Positions 32,063 to 41,051 of a DNA stretch of 64,000 nt are shown here, one piece after another. Position numbers and translations under genes: made by a program. The notes beneath the pieces were generated by a model. It saw only the letters and a list, made by a program, of their open reading frames with translations. It had not been told where the DNA came from and ran no database searches. This stretch comes from Clostridia bacterium (lineage in GTDB: Bacteria; Bacillota; Clostridia; Oscillospirales; Acutalibacteraceae), in assembly GCA_017537365.1 (NCBI GenBank), contig JAFYKZ010000001.1, forward strand, positions 1 through 64,000. Direction: 5' to 3'. The stretch's first letter is position 1; every line of letters starts with the position of its first letter.

Positions 32063-33679
32063 CTAAATCATTTTGAAATGCTTTAATGCATCCATAATCG
32101 CATCTTCTTTTTCTTTAGGGCACTGCGGAACTCTATGGCCTGCTTTTCCCTTATTATAGTTTTCTCTTTCTATAATACCGCATTTAGTTTTAACTTGCGA
32201 TATATATAGCGAAGATACTTTAAGCCCAAATTTGTTAAGCACGTATTCTTTGATTTCCGGATACGTAGCTTTAAGCTCGGCGGCAGTTGTATCAAACTCT
32301 GTAAGGTCGATTGTTATGTCGATATGTTCGTCAGGTCGGCGTTGGGACAAAAGAGCAACCGTCTCCACATGAGAAGTTCTCGGAAATAAATCAACCGGTG
32401 TGTATTCTTTTAAAATATATCCATTTGCATTAAAAATTGCTATATCGCGGGCGAGGGTTGCGGGGTCGCAGGAAACATAGACCACTTTTTCGGGCGAGAA
32501 ATCATTTGTTATGGTGTTTATAAGCGAAGCTGCGCAGCCTTTTCTTGGAGGGTCAACTATTATAACATCCGCGGATATGCCCTCGCTCTTTAAAATTTCA
32601 GCTGAGGCGGCGGCATCACCGCAGATAAAACGGGAGTTTTCTATGCCGTTTTGTTTTGCGTTGAATTTAGCGTCCTCAATAGCTTCGGGAATTATTTCAA
32701 CTCCGATTATGCTTTTGGCTTTTTTCGCCATTGAAAGACCTATTGTTCCTGCGCCGCAGTAAAGGTCTAGAATGTTTTTATTTTGAGGACATGCATATTC
32801 TTGCGCTTTCTCATAAAGCTTTTCTGCCATATCGCGATTAACCTGATAAAAAGATAGGGGAGAAAGGCGAACCTTAACACCGCATAAAACATCGGTTATA
32901 TAGTCCTCACCGTATATCGTTTTACATTCTTTTCCTAAAATAACATTTGTGTTATCGGTATTGAAATTAAGCTGAATGCTTTTAAGGTTATCTTTGCAGA
33001 CTGATTTTAAAGAGGTAATTAATTTATCTGAACAAGGTATAGATTTTCCGTTAATGATAAGGGTTATCATTATTTCACTGGTTTTTTCGGCTATTCTTAT
33101 ATAAAGGTGGCGAAGAAGTCCCTTATGAGCGGTTTCATTATATATACTGATACGGTTTTCCTTAATCCAGTTTTCAGTTTCTTCTGCGATATTTTTAAAA
33201 ATTTCGGGCTGCAAAAGACAGTTTGAACAGGGGATAACACGATGGGAATGAAATGCATAAAAACCAACTTTGCCGTCTAAATCAAAAGGGTATTCAGCTT
33301 TGTTTCTGTATCGGCTGGTGTTATCGGGGATTATGATAGGGGAAGGCTTTAAATCTACACCGCCTATTCGCTTTATCGCCTGATAAACCTTATCCTCTTT
33401 AAGTTTAGCCTCGGCTTTATAATCAATATGCCTGAAAACACAACCGCCGCATTTGCCTGAAACTTCGCAATCGGGGGTTATTCGGTCGGGTGAGGGGGTT
33501 ATAATTTCTAAAACCTTGCCATAGGCATAGGTCTTTTTAACCTTTAAAATCTTAACCTTGGCGGTATCTCCAACAGCGGTTGAAGGCACAAATATAGCCA
33601 TACCCTCATATTTTCCAACACCGCTTCCTTCATTGGTTATATCGGTTATTTTAAGAATAATTTCGTTGTTTTTTTGCAT
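32063..33679 (-). CDS. rlmD: 23S rRNA (uracil-C5)-methyltransferase RlmD
   Basis: 538 residues. An N-terminal TRAM domain (GSGVGKYEGMAIFVPSTAVGD), four Cys for an iron-sulfur cluster (CEVSGKCGGCVFRH and CSNCLL), an AdoMet domain with DLYCGAGTIGLSMA, and the catalytic Cys motif VYVSCDPATLARD identify it. It methylates C5 of a uridine (1939 in E. coli) in 23S rRNA. After the usual SHVETVALL ending there is a C-terminal extension of about 95 residues ending in QCPKEKEDAIMDALKHFKMI, common in Clostridia. Its 3' end faces the accessory element; rlmD/rumA is a known landing site of Firmicutes integrative elements. Confidence 0.93.
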   Translation of the reverse strand: MQKNNEIILKITDITNEGSGVGKYEGMAIFVPSTAVGDTAKVKILKVKKTYAYGKVLEIITPSPDRITPDCEVSGKCGGCVFRHIDYKAEAKLKEDKVYQAIKRIGGVDLKPSPIIIPDNTSRYRNKAEYPFDLDGKVGFYAFHSHRVIPCSNCLLQPEIFKNIAEETENWIKENRISIYNETAHKGLLRHLYIRIAEKTSEIMITLIINGKSIPCSDKLITSLKSVCKDNLKSIQLNFNTDNTNVILGKECKTIYGEDYITDVLCGVKVRLSPLSFYQVNRDMAEKLYEKAQEYACPQNKNILDLYCGAGTIGLSMAKKAKSIIGVEIIPEAIEDAKFNAKQNGIENSRFICGDAAASAEILKSEGISADVIIVDPPRKGCAASLINTITNDFSPEKVVYVSCDPATLARDIAIFNANGYILKEYTPVDLFPRTSHVETVALLSQRRPDEHIDITIDLTEFDTTAAELKATYPEIKEYVLNKFGLKVSSLYISQVKTKCGIIERENYNKGKAGHRVPQCPKEKEDAIMDALKHFKMI

Positions 33680-33734
33680 TTTTTCACCACCCTATCTTTT
33701 TATTTTATCACAAATTGCAGTTTCAGTCAAACAA

Positions 33735-33766
33735 AAAAGCTTTTCGGCACTAGCCGAAAAGCTTTT
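33735..33766. terminator. terminator of the YabE-type gene
   Basis: A perfect 14-base stem AAAAGCTTTTCGGC with a 4-base loop, flanked by A-runs and T-runs on either side. It directly follows the stop of the minus-strand gene. Confidence 0.9.
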
Positions 33767-33774
33767 GTTTTAAA

Positions 33775-34866
33775 TTAGTTTAAGATATAAACTTCCATAT
33801 TTCTAACACCGAAATTGGTGCAAGCACTTTGAGTAGTCATAAACAGGTCGATACCTGTTGGGTGCTTTCTGATAAATCCGCCTGTATCGGCTGCAACGGC
33901 ATAACCGTAGATAATTGAACCGTCAGGTGATTTGATATAAAGCTTAGTACCGTAAGGAATAACCTTTGGGTTTACCGCGATATAACCTGGCTTCGGGGCA
34001 ACACCCGTAGCACAGTTGTTACCTGTATAGGTATAAGCAGTAGCTCTTACGGTCATTTTAGACTTATAGTTTACAGGGTTTCCGTTTTTATCAAGTTTAA
34101 TTTCGGTTGCAGGGGTTAGAACGGAAATTGATTTAACCGCAGAACTTGTACTAACAGCGGTGGCAGTTGCGGTTTTTGCAGGCGCAGAGCCTATAACTTT
34201 TTGCTCTGTAACAGGGTTTGATAAAACTTTGGTTTCAGAAACAGTTTTCTCTGCAACAACACCGTTTACGATTCTTTCGCGGTATTTAATTTCCTTAACG
34301 CCGTTAACACCGGCAGTTATAGTTTTTGTTTCACCCTTTTTCAAACTGCCTGAATATACAGTTTTTGTTTCATAAGGGATATTTTCGGTTACAACTGTAT
34401 CAACATAATCAATATTAGTAAAATCAATGTATGTTGTATCGTTGATTTCGGTTTCGGCAGAGGGCTCTAAAAAGTCATGCTCATCAATAGAAAAGCCGGC
34501 TTGCTTTATAGCATCTGCAACTGTACCGCCTGTGAAAGTGATTTCTAATGTTTTGTCGCCACAGGTGATATAAACAGGAAACTCGGTTTCGATTTCAATC
34601 GATGTGGTTGTTCCCGAAACGGTAGTATTTTTAATTTTATAGCTGTTTGATTCGTAACCTAAACTTGAAAGCACTCGGGTAACATTGTTACTTAATGTGC
34701 GAACAGTGTAGGTGTTTTCACCGTCAAAAATATTTACAGTGTAAATGGAATAGCTTAGTAAAGTAGCTGCTGCGACCGTAACAGCGGTGATAACCGCCAA
34801 ACAGCTTTTGCGCGTTTTACTGAACGAAAAACCGTTTAGTAAACGATACTTTATTTTTTCTATCAT
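33775..34866 (-). CDS. yabE: YabE-type G5 and 3D domain wall protein
   Basis: 363 residues from the ATG at 34866, which has AAAGGAG seven bases upstream; a TTG at 34902 and an ATG at 34890 are less well placed. A membrane anchor or signal helix (SCLAVITAVTVAAATLLSYSIY) is followed by DUF348-type repeats (YTVRTLSNNVTRVLSSLGY; TVADAIKQAGFSI), a G5 domain (YETKTVYSGSLKKGETKTITAGVNG) and a C-terminal 3D domain with VRATAYTYTG, GVAPKPGYIAVNPKVIPYGTKLYI and AADTGG. The 3D Asp residues form the lytic transglycosylase-like active site. It likely remodels peptidoglycan. Confidence 0.88.
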   Translation of the reverse strand: MIEKIKYRLLNGFSFSKTRKSCLAVITAVTVAAATLLSYSIYTVNIFDGENTYTVRTLSNNVTRVLSSLGYESNSYKIKNTTVSGTTTSIEIETEFPVYITCGDKTLEITFTGGTVADAIKQAGFSIDEHDFLEPSAETEINDTTYIDFTNIDYVDTVVTENIPYETKTVYSGSLKKGETKTITAGVNGVKEIKYRERIVNGVVAEKTVSETKVLSNPVTEQKVIGSAPAKTATATAVSTSSAVKSISVLTPATEIKLDKNGNPVNYKSKMTVRATAYTYTGNNCATGVAPKPGYIAVNPKVIPYGTKLYIKSPDGSIIYGYAVAADTGGFIRKHPTGIDLFMTTQSACTNFGVRNMEVYILN

Positions 34867-34957
34867 CCAATAACTCCTTTTGTTTGACATCGTTTTTTTC
34901 AAACCTCTGTAAGTAGTTCGGCGAAGAGTTTTTTAACTTTTTCATCGAACGATAGCC

Positions 34958-34986
34958 ATTATACTCAAAGGTTTTCACTATGTCAA
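34958..34986 (-). promoter_or_regulatory. consensus sigma-A promoter of yabE
   Basis: On the minus strand TTGACA (34986-34981) and TATAAT (34963-34958) are 17 bases apart, about 90 bases upstream of the chosen start. Confidence 0.85.
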
Positions 34987-35338
34987 AGTTTTAAAAAAGC
35001 GATTTTTTGGTATATTTGACTAAAAAACCGCCGAATTAAAAAGGTTACAAACCTGTAACTTTTTAAAAAAACGGAAATTTTTGACATTTAATGACAAATG
35101 CGTTGTGCAATTATACAAAAATGGCACCTTCTGGTTGATGAAAATGCCAAATGAGGCTTTAAAACCACCATTTATAGCGTTTTTTATTGCGGTTAATCGA
35201 GTGCCCACCACAAAATATCGTGTATAAAAAACATCGAATTTTTGCCTTGTTATACTCATTATATGAAGAAATTTCTTGAAATATTACTATTTTGTAATAA
35301 AATCTTATATATATAATATATATGCATTATAAAAATCG
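34987..35338. other. AT-rich intergenic region
   Basis: About 350 bases without a supported gene. It holds an imperfect hairpin (AAAAAGGTTAC 35038-35048 with GTAACTTTTT 35055-35064). I looked for a cyclic-di-AMP riboswitch, often found before such wall genes, and do not see its conserved blocks. Confidence 0.5.
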
Positions 35339-35369
35339 AGGCTCGCACCTTTTTTCGAGGTGCGAGCCT
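35339..35369. terminator. terminator of the trmO operon
   Basis: A perfect 12-base stem AGGCTCGCACCT with a short loop; on the minus strand it is followed by CGATTTTTAT. It lies 11 bases past the trmO stop. Confidence 0.9.
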
Positions 35370-35379
35370 TATATATATA

Positions 35380-36060
35380 TTAAATATGTGTTACCGATAT
35401 TAAATGAAGAGTTTTTTTGTTTACCTTGAATTTAATGTTAAAGGTTTCAAATTCAAAGCTGTAAACTCTATCGGGGTCATTATGATAAGAGGGTCTTGGG
35501 TCTGATGCTAAAATCTTTTTAAGCTTTACCAGGGTTTCGCTATTAATTGTTTGCTCAATTTCTGTTGGGATATTAACCTCTAATAAATCACCATAGACTT
35601 CATCAGAAAAACCGCCTTTTGCATCGGTTACCGAGTCGGTATAAGGAATATAGGGTTTTATATCGTAGATTGGTGTACCATCCACCATATCGGCGCCTGA
35701 AACCTCTAAAACAGTTCCAAACTCATCGGTTTTTAAAATGTTTTCAAGCTTTAAAACCGATAAACCTATCGGGTTTGGTCTGAAAGGGGAACGGGTTGCA
35801 AAAACGCCTACTCGTTTATTTCCCCCGAGTCTTGGAGGTCTAACGGTTGGAGACCAATCTTTTTCTTCGTTTTTGGAAAATCCCCATAAAATCCAAATAT
35901 GAGAAAATCCACTAAGACCTTTTAAGGCTTCATCTTTGCGGTATTCGGGTGTAAAAACAATTTTAGCTTTAAGCTCTGGGATAAGTCCGCTCTGTCTGGG
36001 AACACCGAATTTTTCAGGAAATTCGGTAGATATATTTGCAATAATTTTTAACTTTTTCAT
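35380..36060 (-). CDS. trmO: tRNA (t6A37-N6)-methyltransferase TrmO
   Basis: 226 residues. The TsaA/TrmO beta-barrel pattern is clear: GLIPELKAKIVFTPEYRKDEALKGLSGF split over strands, SHIWILWGF, then the signature VGVFATRSPFRPNPIGLS with RPNP. It methylates N6 of the t6A modification next to the anticodon of tRNAs reading ACY codons. It starts 3 bases after the stop of the upstream membrane protein gene, so the two share a transcript. Confidence 0.9.
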   Translation of the reverse strand: MKKLKIIANISTEFPEKFGVPRQSGLIPELKAKIVFTPEYRKDEALKGLSGFSHIWILWGFSKNEEKDWSPTVRPPRLGGNKRVGVFATRSPFRPNPIGLSVLKLENILKTDEFGTVLEVSGADMVDGTPIYDIKPYIPYTDSVTDAKGGFSDEVYGDLLEVNIPTEIEQTINSETLVKLKKILASDPRPSYHNDPDRVYSFEFETFNIKFKVNKKTLHLISVTHI

Positions 36061-36063
36061 AGA

Positions 36064-36657
36064 TTAAAATTTGAAATTTTCAACAAATCTATCCCAATCG
36101 GGAGTGCTTTCAAAAGGCACTTTATTATACTCTGTGAAAATGATTTCTAATACGCGGTTATATGATTTTCTCATTTTAAAATAACTGCTGATTGCTATAT
36201 ATGTCATAACCAAAGAGCATATAGCGATAATAACATTAGGTAACAAATGCAACAAATAGAATTTTGAATTTAATGTTACCAGCCATTCATGGTAATAATT
36301 TGAAAATGTTATAATAAGAAAAACAGAAGAAAATAAATTGACTGAGCCGAAAATAGCGGCAATGATAGGTTTGGTATTGAATTTGGATAAAATAAGCATA
36401 GCAATCATTAAGAGTATCATAAGAGCAAATGATATTCCGTAATTCTTTGTTTTGCTGACATTTCCTAATATACCCTCCGCATAAAGCAGAATAAAGCCTG
36501 CAACATAAAAAGAGGTTACAACCGAATTAAATATAACCGCTAAAAGATAAATCCATTTAAAAGTTTTATAAAGTTTTCCGCTTACAAGAGGATAAGAAAT
36601 ACCTTCTTTTATCTCTCTTTCTTTGGCACGCGCTAAAACTTTTTCATTAAAAGCCAT
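36064..36657 (-). CDS. small multi-spanning membrane protein
   Basis: 197 residues with four hydrophobic segments (WIYLLAVIFNSVVTSFYVAGFILLY, ISFALMILLMIAMLIL, IAAIFGSVNLFSSVFLIITF, LLHLLPNVIIAICSLVMTYIAI), flanked by charged ends. No transporter or enzyme motif is seen. It lies first in the operon with trmO and diverges from trmL. Function unknown. Confidence 0.65.
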   Translation of the reverse strand: MAFNEKVLARAKEREIKEGISYPLVSGKLYKTFKWIYLLAVIFNSVVTSFYVAGFILLYAEGILGNVSKTKNYGISFALMILLMIAMLILSKFNTKPIIAAIFGSVNLFSSVFLIITFSNYYHEWLVTLNSKFYLLHLLPNVIIAICSLVMTYIAISSYFKMRKSYNRVLEIIFTEYNKVPFESTPDWDRFVENFKF

Positions 36658-36707
36658 AATTTTTCTCCCAAATCATTTTTTTAATATTATACTACTTATC
36701 AAATTGG

Positions 36708-36735
36708 TTGACAAGTGTTTTTTATACATTATAAT
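36708..36735 (+). promoter_or_regulatory. promoter of trmL
   Basis: TTGACA at 36708-36713 and TATAAT at 36730-36735 are 16 bases apart, 34 bases upstream of the trmL start. Confidence 0.8.
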
Positions 36736-36769
36736 ATAGTAGTAAATATAATAGTAAGAAGGTTTTATT

Positions 36770-37273
36770 ATGACAATAAATATAGTAATGGTTGAGCCTG
36801 AAATTCCGCAGAACACGGGAAATGTTGCGCGAACCTGCGCCGCAACAGGTGCGAGGCTTCATTTGGTGGGTCCTATGGGCTTTACTATTGACGATAAAAA
36901 GCTTAAAAGAGCAGGTCTTGATTATTGGGATTTTCTTGATATTACATATTATAAAGATATAAATGAATTTTTCGAGAAAAACAAAGGCGAGTTCTTTTTT
37001 TTCACAACTAAGGCTTTGCATACTCATTCGAGTGTTAATTATCCTGATAATTGTTACCTGTTTTTCGGCAAGGAAACTAAGGGACTTCCTGAGGAATTAT
37101 TGCTTGAAAACCCTGATAGATGCGTTAGAATTCCAATGCAATATGATATAAGAAGTTTAAATCTTTCAAACTCGGTAGCAATAGCTGTTTATGAAACTTT
37201 GCGCCAATGGGATTACCCTGAATTGCAAAATTTTGGACAGTTGCATAATTATCGTTGGCCTGAGGCGGAATAA
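36770..37273 (+). CDS. trmL: tRNA (cytidine/uridine-2'-O-)-methyltransferase TrmL
   Basis: 167 residues, the usual length of this minimal SPOUT enzyme. VEPEIPQNTGNVARTCAATGARLHLVGPMGF forms the start, split in conserved motif 1 (N and R), then LFFGKETKGLPEELL (motif 2) and RIPMQYDIRSLNLSNSVAIAVYE (motif 3), the AdoMet-binding knot. It methylates the 2'-O of the wobble base in certain tRNA-Leu. It has its own promoter and stands between the trmO operon and pgk. Confidence 0.92.
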   Translation: MTINIVMVEPEIPQNTGNVARTCAATGARLHLVGPMGFTIDDKKLKRAGLDYWDFLDITYYKDINEFFEKNKGEFFFFTTKALHTHSSVNYPDNCYLFFGKETKGLPEELLLENPDRCVRIPMQYDIRSLNLSNSVAIAVYETLRQWDYPELQNFGQLHNYRWPEAE

Positions 37274-37299
37274 TTCTACAAAGAAAATATAAATTTTTG

Positions 37300-37327
37300 T
37301 TGAAAAAAGTTTAAAATGTGGTAAAAT
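37300..37327 (+). promoter_or_regulatory. promoter of the glycolysis cluster
   Basis: TTGAAA at 37300-37305 and TAAAAT at 37322-37327, 16 bases apart, with a TG just upstream of the -10 element. It lies 44 bases before the pgk start. Confidence 0.65.
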
Positions 37328-37371
37328 ATATAGTGGTAATTTTTGAAAATGTTTTGAAAGGATGTATTCAA

Positions 37372-38583
37372 ATGAACGCTCTTAACAAAAAAACAGTTGA
37401 TGACATTAATGTAAAAGGCCAAAAGGTGCTTGTTCGTTGCGATTTTAATGTTCCGCTTAAAAACGGCGTTATTACTGACGAAAACCGTATCAATGCCGCT
37501 TTACCAACAATCGAGAAGTTGATTGCTGACGGTGGCAAAGTTATCCTTTGTTCTCACTTAGGTAAGCCGAAGGGCGAGCCAAAGCCTGAACTTTCTTTAG
37601 CTCCTGTAGCTAAGGCATTATCTGAGAAATTAGGTAAAGAGGTTGTTTTCGCAGCTGATGACAATGTTGTTGGCGAGAATGCTAAAAAAGCAGTTGAAGC
37701 TATGAATGACGGTGATGTTGTATTGCTTCAAAACACCCGTTATCGCGCAGAAGAAACCAAAAACGGCGAAGCTTTCTCCGCTGAACTCGGTTCTTTGGCT
37801 GATATATTTGTAAACGATGCTTTCGGTACTGCTCACAGAGCTCATTGCTCAACCGTTGGTGTTGTATCTCATGTTAAAGAGGCTGTTGCCGGTTATCTTA
37901 TCGGAAAAGAGCTTAAATATTTAGGAAACGCTGTTGAAGAACCTGTTCGTCCTTTCGTTTGTATTTTGGGCGGCGCTAAGGTTGACAGTAAGCTTCCTGT
38001 TATCGAAAATCTTTTAACCAAGGCTGATACTCTTATTATCGGCGGCGGTATGGCTTATACCTTCTTAGCTGCTAAGGGTTACACAGTTGGTAAATCTCTT
38101 ATTGATGAAACTAAGATTGATTATTGCCGCGATATGATGGCAAAGGCAGAGGAAAAAGGTGTTAAGATTCTTCTTCCTATCGACTGTGCGGTTGTTTCTA
38201 ACTTCCCTGACCCGATTGATGCTCCTATTGATATCGAAATCGTAGCGGCAGATGCTATCCCTGCTGATAAGGAAAGCCTTGATATCGGTACAAAAACTGC
38301 AGAGCTTTATGCTAACGAAGTTAAATCCGCTAAAACTGTTGTTTGGAACGGACCTATGGGTGTATTTGAGAACCCAACCCTCGCAGCAGGTACTTTGGCA
38401 GTAGCTAAGGCTTTGGCTGAGACCGATGCTGTAACTGTTATCGGTGGTGGCGACTCTGCTGCAGCTGTTAACAACTTAGGCTATGGCGATAAGATGACTC
38501 ATATTTCTACCGGTGGCGGTGCATCTCTCGAATTCTTAGAGGGTAAAGAGCTTCCTGGTATCGCAGCGCTTAACGATAAATAA
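37372..38583 (+). CDS. pgk: phosphoglycerate kinase
   Basis: 403 residues from the ATG at 37372, which follows GAAAGGATGTATTCAA; the longer in-frame Met at 37318 lies upstream of the ribosome site. The start [14 protein letters not shown] is the PGK signature. Other landmarks are [37 protein letters not shown] and the nucleotide loop [11 protein letters not shown]. It moves phosphate from 1,3-bisphosphoglycerate to ADP in glycolysis, as a cytoplasmic monomer. It begins the pgk-tpiA-gpmI cluster. Confidence 0.97.
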   Translation: MNALNKKTVDDINVKGQKVLVRCDFNVPLKNGVITDENRINAALPTIEKLIADGGKVILCSHLGKPKGEPKPELSLAPVAKALSEKLGKEVVFAADDNVVGENAKKAVEAMNDGDVVLLQNTRYRAEETKNGEAFSAELGSLADIFVNDAFGTAHRAHCSTVGVVSHVKEAVAGYLIGKELKYLGNAVEEPVRPFVCILGGAKVDSKLPVIENLLTKADTLIIGGGMAYTFLAAKGYTVGKSLIDETKIDYCRDMMAKAEEKGVKILLPIDCAVVSNFPDPIDAPIDIEIVAADAIPADKESLDIGTKTAELYANEVKSAKTVVWNGPMGVFENPTLAAGTLAVAKALAETDAVTVIGGGDSAAAVNNLGYGDKMTHISTGGGASLEFLEGKELPGIAALNDK

Positions 38584-38602
38584 TTTAAAATAAAATTCCA
38601 TT

Positions 38603-38626
38603 AGGGGTGAGGCAAACTTCACCCCT
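38603..38626 (+). terminator. hairpin between pgk and tpiA
   Basis: AGGGGTGA (38603-38610) pairs with TCACCCCT (38619-38626); the following T-stretch is short. Probably a weak terminator or message-processing or stability hairpin inside the operon. Confidence 0.55.
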
Positions 38627-38652
38627 ATATTTGTGAAAAAGGAGAAATAAAA

Positions 38653-39420
38653 ATGAATAAAGCTAAAAGAACTGCTGTTATAGCAGGTAACTGGAAAATG
38701 AACAACACTCCCGCTCAAACCACCGCTTTAATCAACGAAATGAAGCCTTTGGTTGCAGATGCTGATTGCAAGGTAGTGCTTTGTGTACCTTTCGTTGATA
38801 TCGCCGCTGCTGTTGAGGCTGCAAAGGGCTCTAATATCGAAATCGGCGCTGAAAATGTTCATTTTAAGGCAAGCGGCGCTTACACAGGCGAAATTTCTGC
38901 TGAAATGCTTGTTGAAGCAGGTGTTAAATATGTTGTTGTTGGTCATAGCGAGAGAAGACAGTATTTCGGCGAGACCGACCAAACTGTTAACCTTCGTACA
39001 CTCGCTGCTGTAAACGCAGGTCTTACTGCTATTGTTTGTGTTGGCGAAACCTTAGAGCAAAGAGAACTCGGTTATACCGAAACTTTACTCAAATATCAGA
39101 CTAAAATGGCTCTTACCAATATTTCCGCAGACCAGTTAAAGAATATAATCGTGGCTTATGAGCCTGTTTGGGCTATCGGCACAGGTGTTACTGCTACTGC
39201 CGAACAGGCAGACGAGGGTAACGGTTTTGTTCGCGAGGCTATTGCTGAGGTTTACGGCGCTGATGTTGCTGAAACTGTTACAGTTCAATACGGCGGTTCA
39301 ATGAACGCTAAGAATGCTGACGAATTAGTTGCTAAAACTAATGTTGACGGCGGTCTTATCGGCGGTGCTTCCTTAAAGGCAGAGGATTTCTCTGTTATTG
39401 TAAAGGCTGCAAGCAAATAA
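38653..39420 (+). CDS. tpiA: triosephosphate isomerase
   Basis: 255 residues. AGNWKMN gives the catalytic Lys, VVGHSERR the catalytic His, and AYEPVWAIGTG the catalytic Glu and flexible loop 6; GGSMNAKNADEL and GGLIGGASLK hold the phosphate. It interconverts dihydroxyacetone phosphate and glyceraldehyde-3-phosphate in the cytoplasm. The ribosome site is AAAGGAGAAATAAAA. It lies 69 bases after pgk with a hairpin between. Confidence 0.97.
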   Translation: MNKAKRTAVIAGNWKMNNTPAQTTALINEMKPLVADADCKVVLCVPFVDIAAAVEAAKGSNIEIGAENVHFKASGAYTGEISAEMLVEAGVKYVVVGHSERRQYFGETDQTVNLRTLAAVNAGLTAIVCVGETLEQRELGYTETLLKYQTKMALTNISADQLKNIIVAYEPVWAIGTGVTATAEQADEGNGFVREAIAEVYGADVAETVTVQYGGSMNAKNADELVAKTNVDGGLIGGASLKAEDFSVIVKAASK

Positions 39421-39431
39421 TATATTTGTAG

Positions 39432-39453
39432 GGGAGGGTCTCTGCACCCTCCC
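39432..39453 (+). terminator. hairpin between tpiA and gpmI
   Basis: GGGAGGGT (39432-39439) pairs with ACCCTCCC (39446-39453), followed by GAAATTTTTGTTTTT. It resembles a real terminator, yet the next gene is close and in the same direction, so partial read-through is likely. Confidence 0.65.
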
Positions 39454-39479
39454 GAAATTTTTGTTTTTAGGAGAAAGAT

Positions 39480-41012
39480 ATGAAAAAACCGATAGTTTTA
39501 ACTATTATGGATGGTTTCGGCTTTAATGATGATAATGCGGTTAACGCTATTGATAAAGCAAAAACCCCAAGACTTGATAAAATTTTCAAGGAATGCCCAA
39601 CAACTCAAATCGGCGCTTCGGGTATGGATGTAGGACTTCCTGACGGTCAGATGGGTAACAGCGAGGTAGGTCATACCAATATCGGCGCCGGTCGTGTTGT
39701 TTATCAGGAGCTTACAAGAATTACCAAAGCTATATCTGATGGCGATTTCTTTACTAATACTGCATTTTTAAATGCGGTAGAAAACTGCAAAAAGAATGAT
39801 AGTGCTTTGCATCTTTTAGGTCTTTTATCTGACGGCGGTGTTCATAGCCATATCGAGCATCTTTATGCTTTGATTGAGCTTGCTAAAAGAAACGGACTCA
39901 AAAAGGTTTATATTCATGCTTTGCTTGACGGACGTGATGTTCCTCCATCTTCTGCGGCAGATTTTATTGATGCTTTAAATGCTAAGCTTGATGAGATTGG
40001 TTGCGGTAAGTTGGCAACTGTTATGGGTAGATTTTACGGTATGGATAGAGATAACCGTTGGGAACGTGTTGGCAAGGCTTATGCCGCTTTGGTTTATGGC
40101 GAGGGTGTTAAGTCTGACGATGCTGCAAAAGCGGTTAGAACCTCTTATACTGTTAAGGATGAAGAAGGCAAGTTTATTACTGATGAATTTGTGCTTCCAA
40201 CCGTAATCGAGGGGACAGAGCGCATTAAAACAGGCGATAGTGTTATATTCTTTAACTTCCGTCCCGATAGAGCTAGAGAAATCACCCGTACTTTTGTAGA
40301 TGATGAGTTTAACGGTTTTGAGCGTTTAAATGGCAGACAGAATGTTTACTATGTTTGTATGACTCAGTACGATGCTTCTATGCCTAATGTTGAGGTTGCA
40401 TTTAAGCCTCAAACATTAGAGAATACTTTGGGCGAATATTTAGCAAAGAATAATTTAACTCAGCTCAGAATTGCCGAGACTGAGAAATATGCCCATGTAA
40501 CCTTCTTCTTTAATGGTGGCAGAGAGGTTATGTTTGACGGTGAGGATAGAATTTTGGTAAATTCTCCTAAGGTTGCAACCTATGATTTGCAGCCTGAAAT
40601 GAGCGCAAATGAGGTTTGTGATAAAGTTTGCGAGGCTATCGAAAAAGGTATTTATGATGTTGTTATCTTAAACTTCGCTAACTGTGATATGGTTGGTCAT
40701 ACCGGTTTCTTTGATGCGGCTGTTAAAGCGGTTGAAACGGTTGATACTTGTGTTGGTCGTGTTGAGGATAGCGTTCTTAAAATGGGCGGTATTATGCTTT
40801 TAACTGCTGACCACGGAAATGCTGACCGTATGATTGATACCGACGGCTCACCCTTCACCGCGCATACAACTAATCCTGTGCCATTCTCTGTAATAGGTAA
40901 GGATTGCACCTTGCGCGAAGGCGGCAAGCTTTGTGATATTTCTCCAACAATTATTAAACTTTTGGGACTTGCTCAACCTGAGGAAATGACCGGAAAGTCT
41001 ATTATCGAATAA
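39480..41012 (+). CDS. gpmI: 2,3-bisphosphoglycerate-independent phosphoglycerate mutase
   Basis: 510 residues, the normal length. TIMDGFGFNDD holds the first metal ligand, QMGNSEVGHTNIGAGR the catalytic Ser, and ADHGNADRM the late metal ligands of the alkaline-phosphatase-like domain. The insert domain includes LHLLGLLSDGGVHSHIEHL and ALLDGRDVPP. It interconverts 3- and 2-phosphoglycerate with manganese. It is the third gene of the cluster and is followed by a strong terminator. Confidence 0.97.
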   Translation: MKKPIVLTIMDGFGFNDDNAVNAIDKAKTPRLDKIFKECPTTQIGASGMDVGLPDGQMGNSEVGHTNIGAGRVVYQELTRITKAISDGDFFTNTAFLNAVENCKKNDSALHLLGLLSDGGVHSHIEHLYALIELAKRNGLKKVYIHALLDGRDVPPSSAADFIDALNAKLDEIGCGKLATVMGRFYGMDRDNRWERVGKAYAALVYGEGVKSDDAAKAVRTSYTVKDEEGKFITDEFVLPTVIEGTERIKTGDSVIFFNFRPDRAREITRTFVDDEFNGFERLNGRQNVYYVCMTQYDASMPNVEVAFKPQTLENTLGEYLAKNNLTQLRIAETEKYAHVTFFFNGGREVMFDGEDRILVNSPKVATYDLQPEMSANEVCDKVCEAIEKGIYDVVILNFANCDMVGHTGFFDAAVKAVETVDTCVGRVEDSVLKMGGIMLLTADHGNADRMIDTDGSPFTAHTTNPVPFSVIGKDCTLREGGKLCDISPTIIKLLGLAQPEEMTGKSIIE

Positions 41013-41019
41013 TAAAATA

Positions 41020-41048
41020 AACCCCTGATAGCCTGGCTATCAGGGGTT
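41020..41048. terminator. bidirectional terminator between gpmI and nadE
   Basis: A perfect 12-base stem AACCCCTGATAG with loop CCTGG, followed by TTTGTTA. It serves gpmI and the converging nadE. Confidence 0.92.
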
Positions 41049-41051
41049 TTG

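Noticed and set aside
34867-35338. Possible cyclic-di-AMP riboswitch upstream of yabE
   Set aside because: Such leaders often precede wall hydrolases, but the conserved blocks are not visible on either strand; only an AT-rich region with a good promoter is seen.
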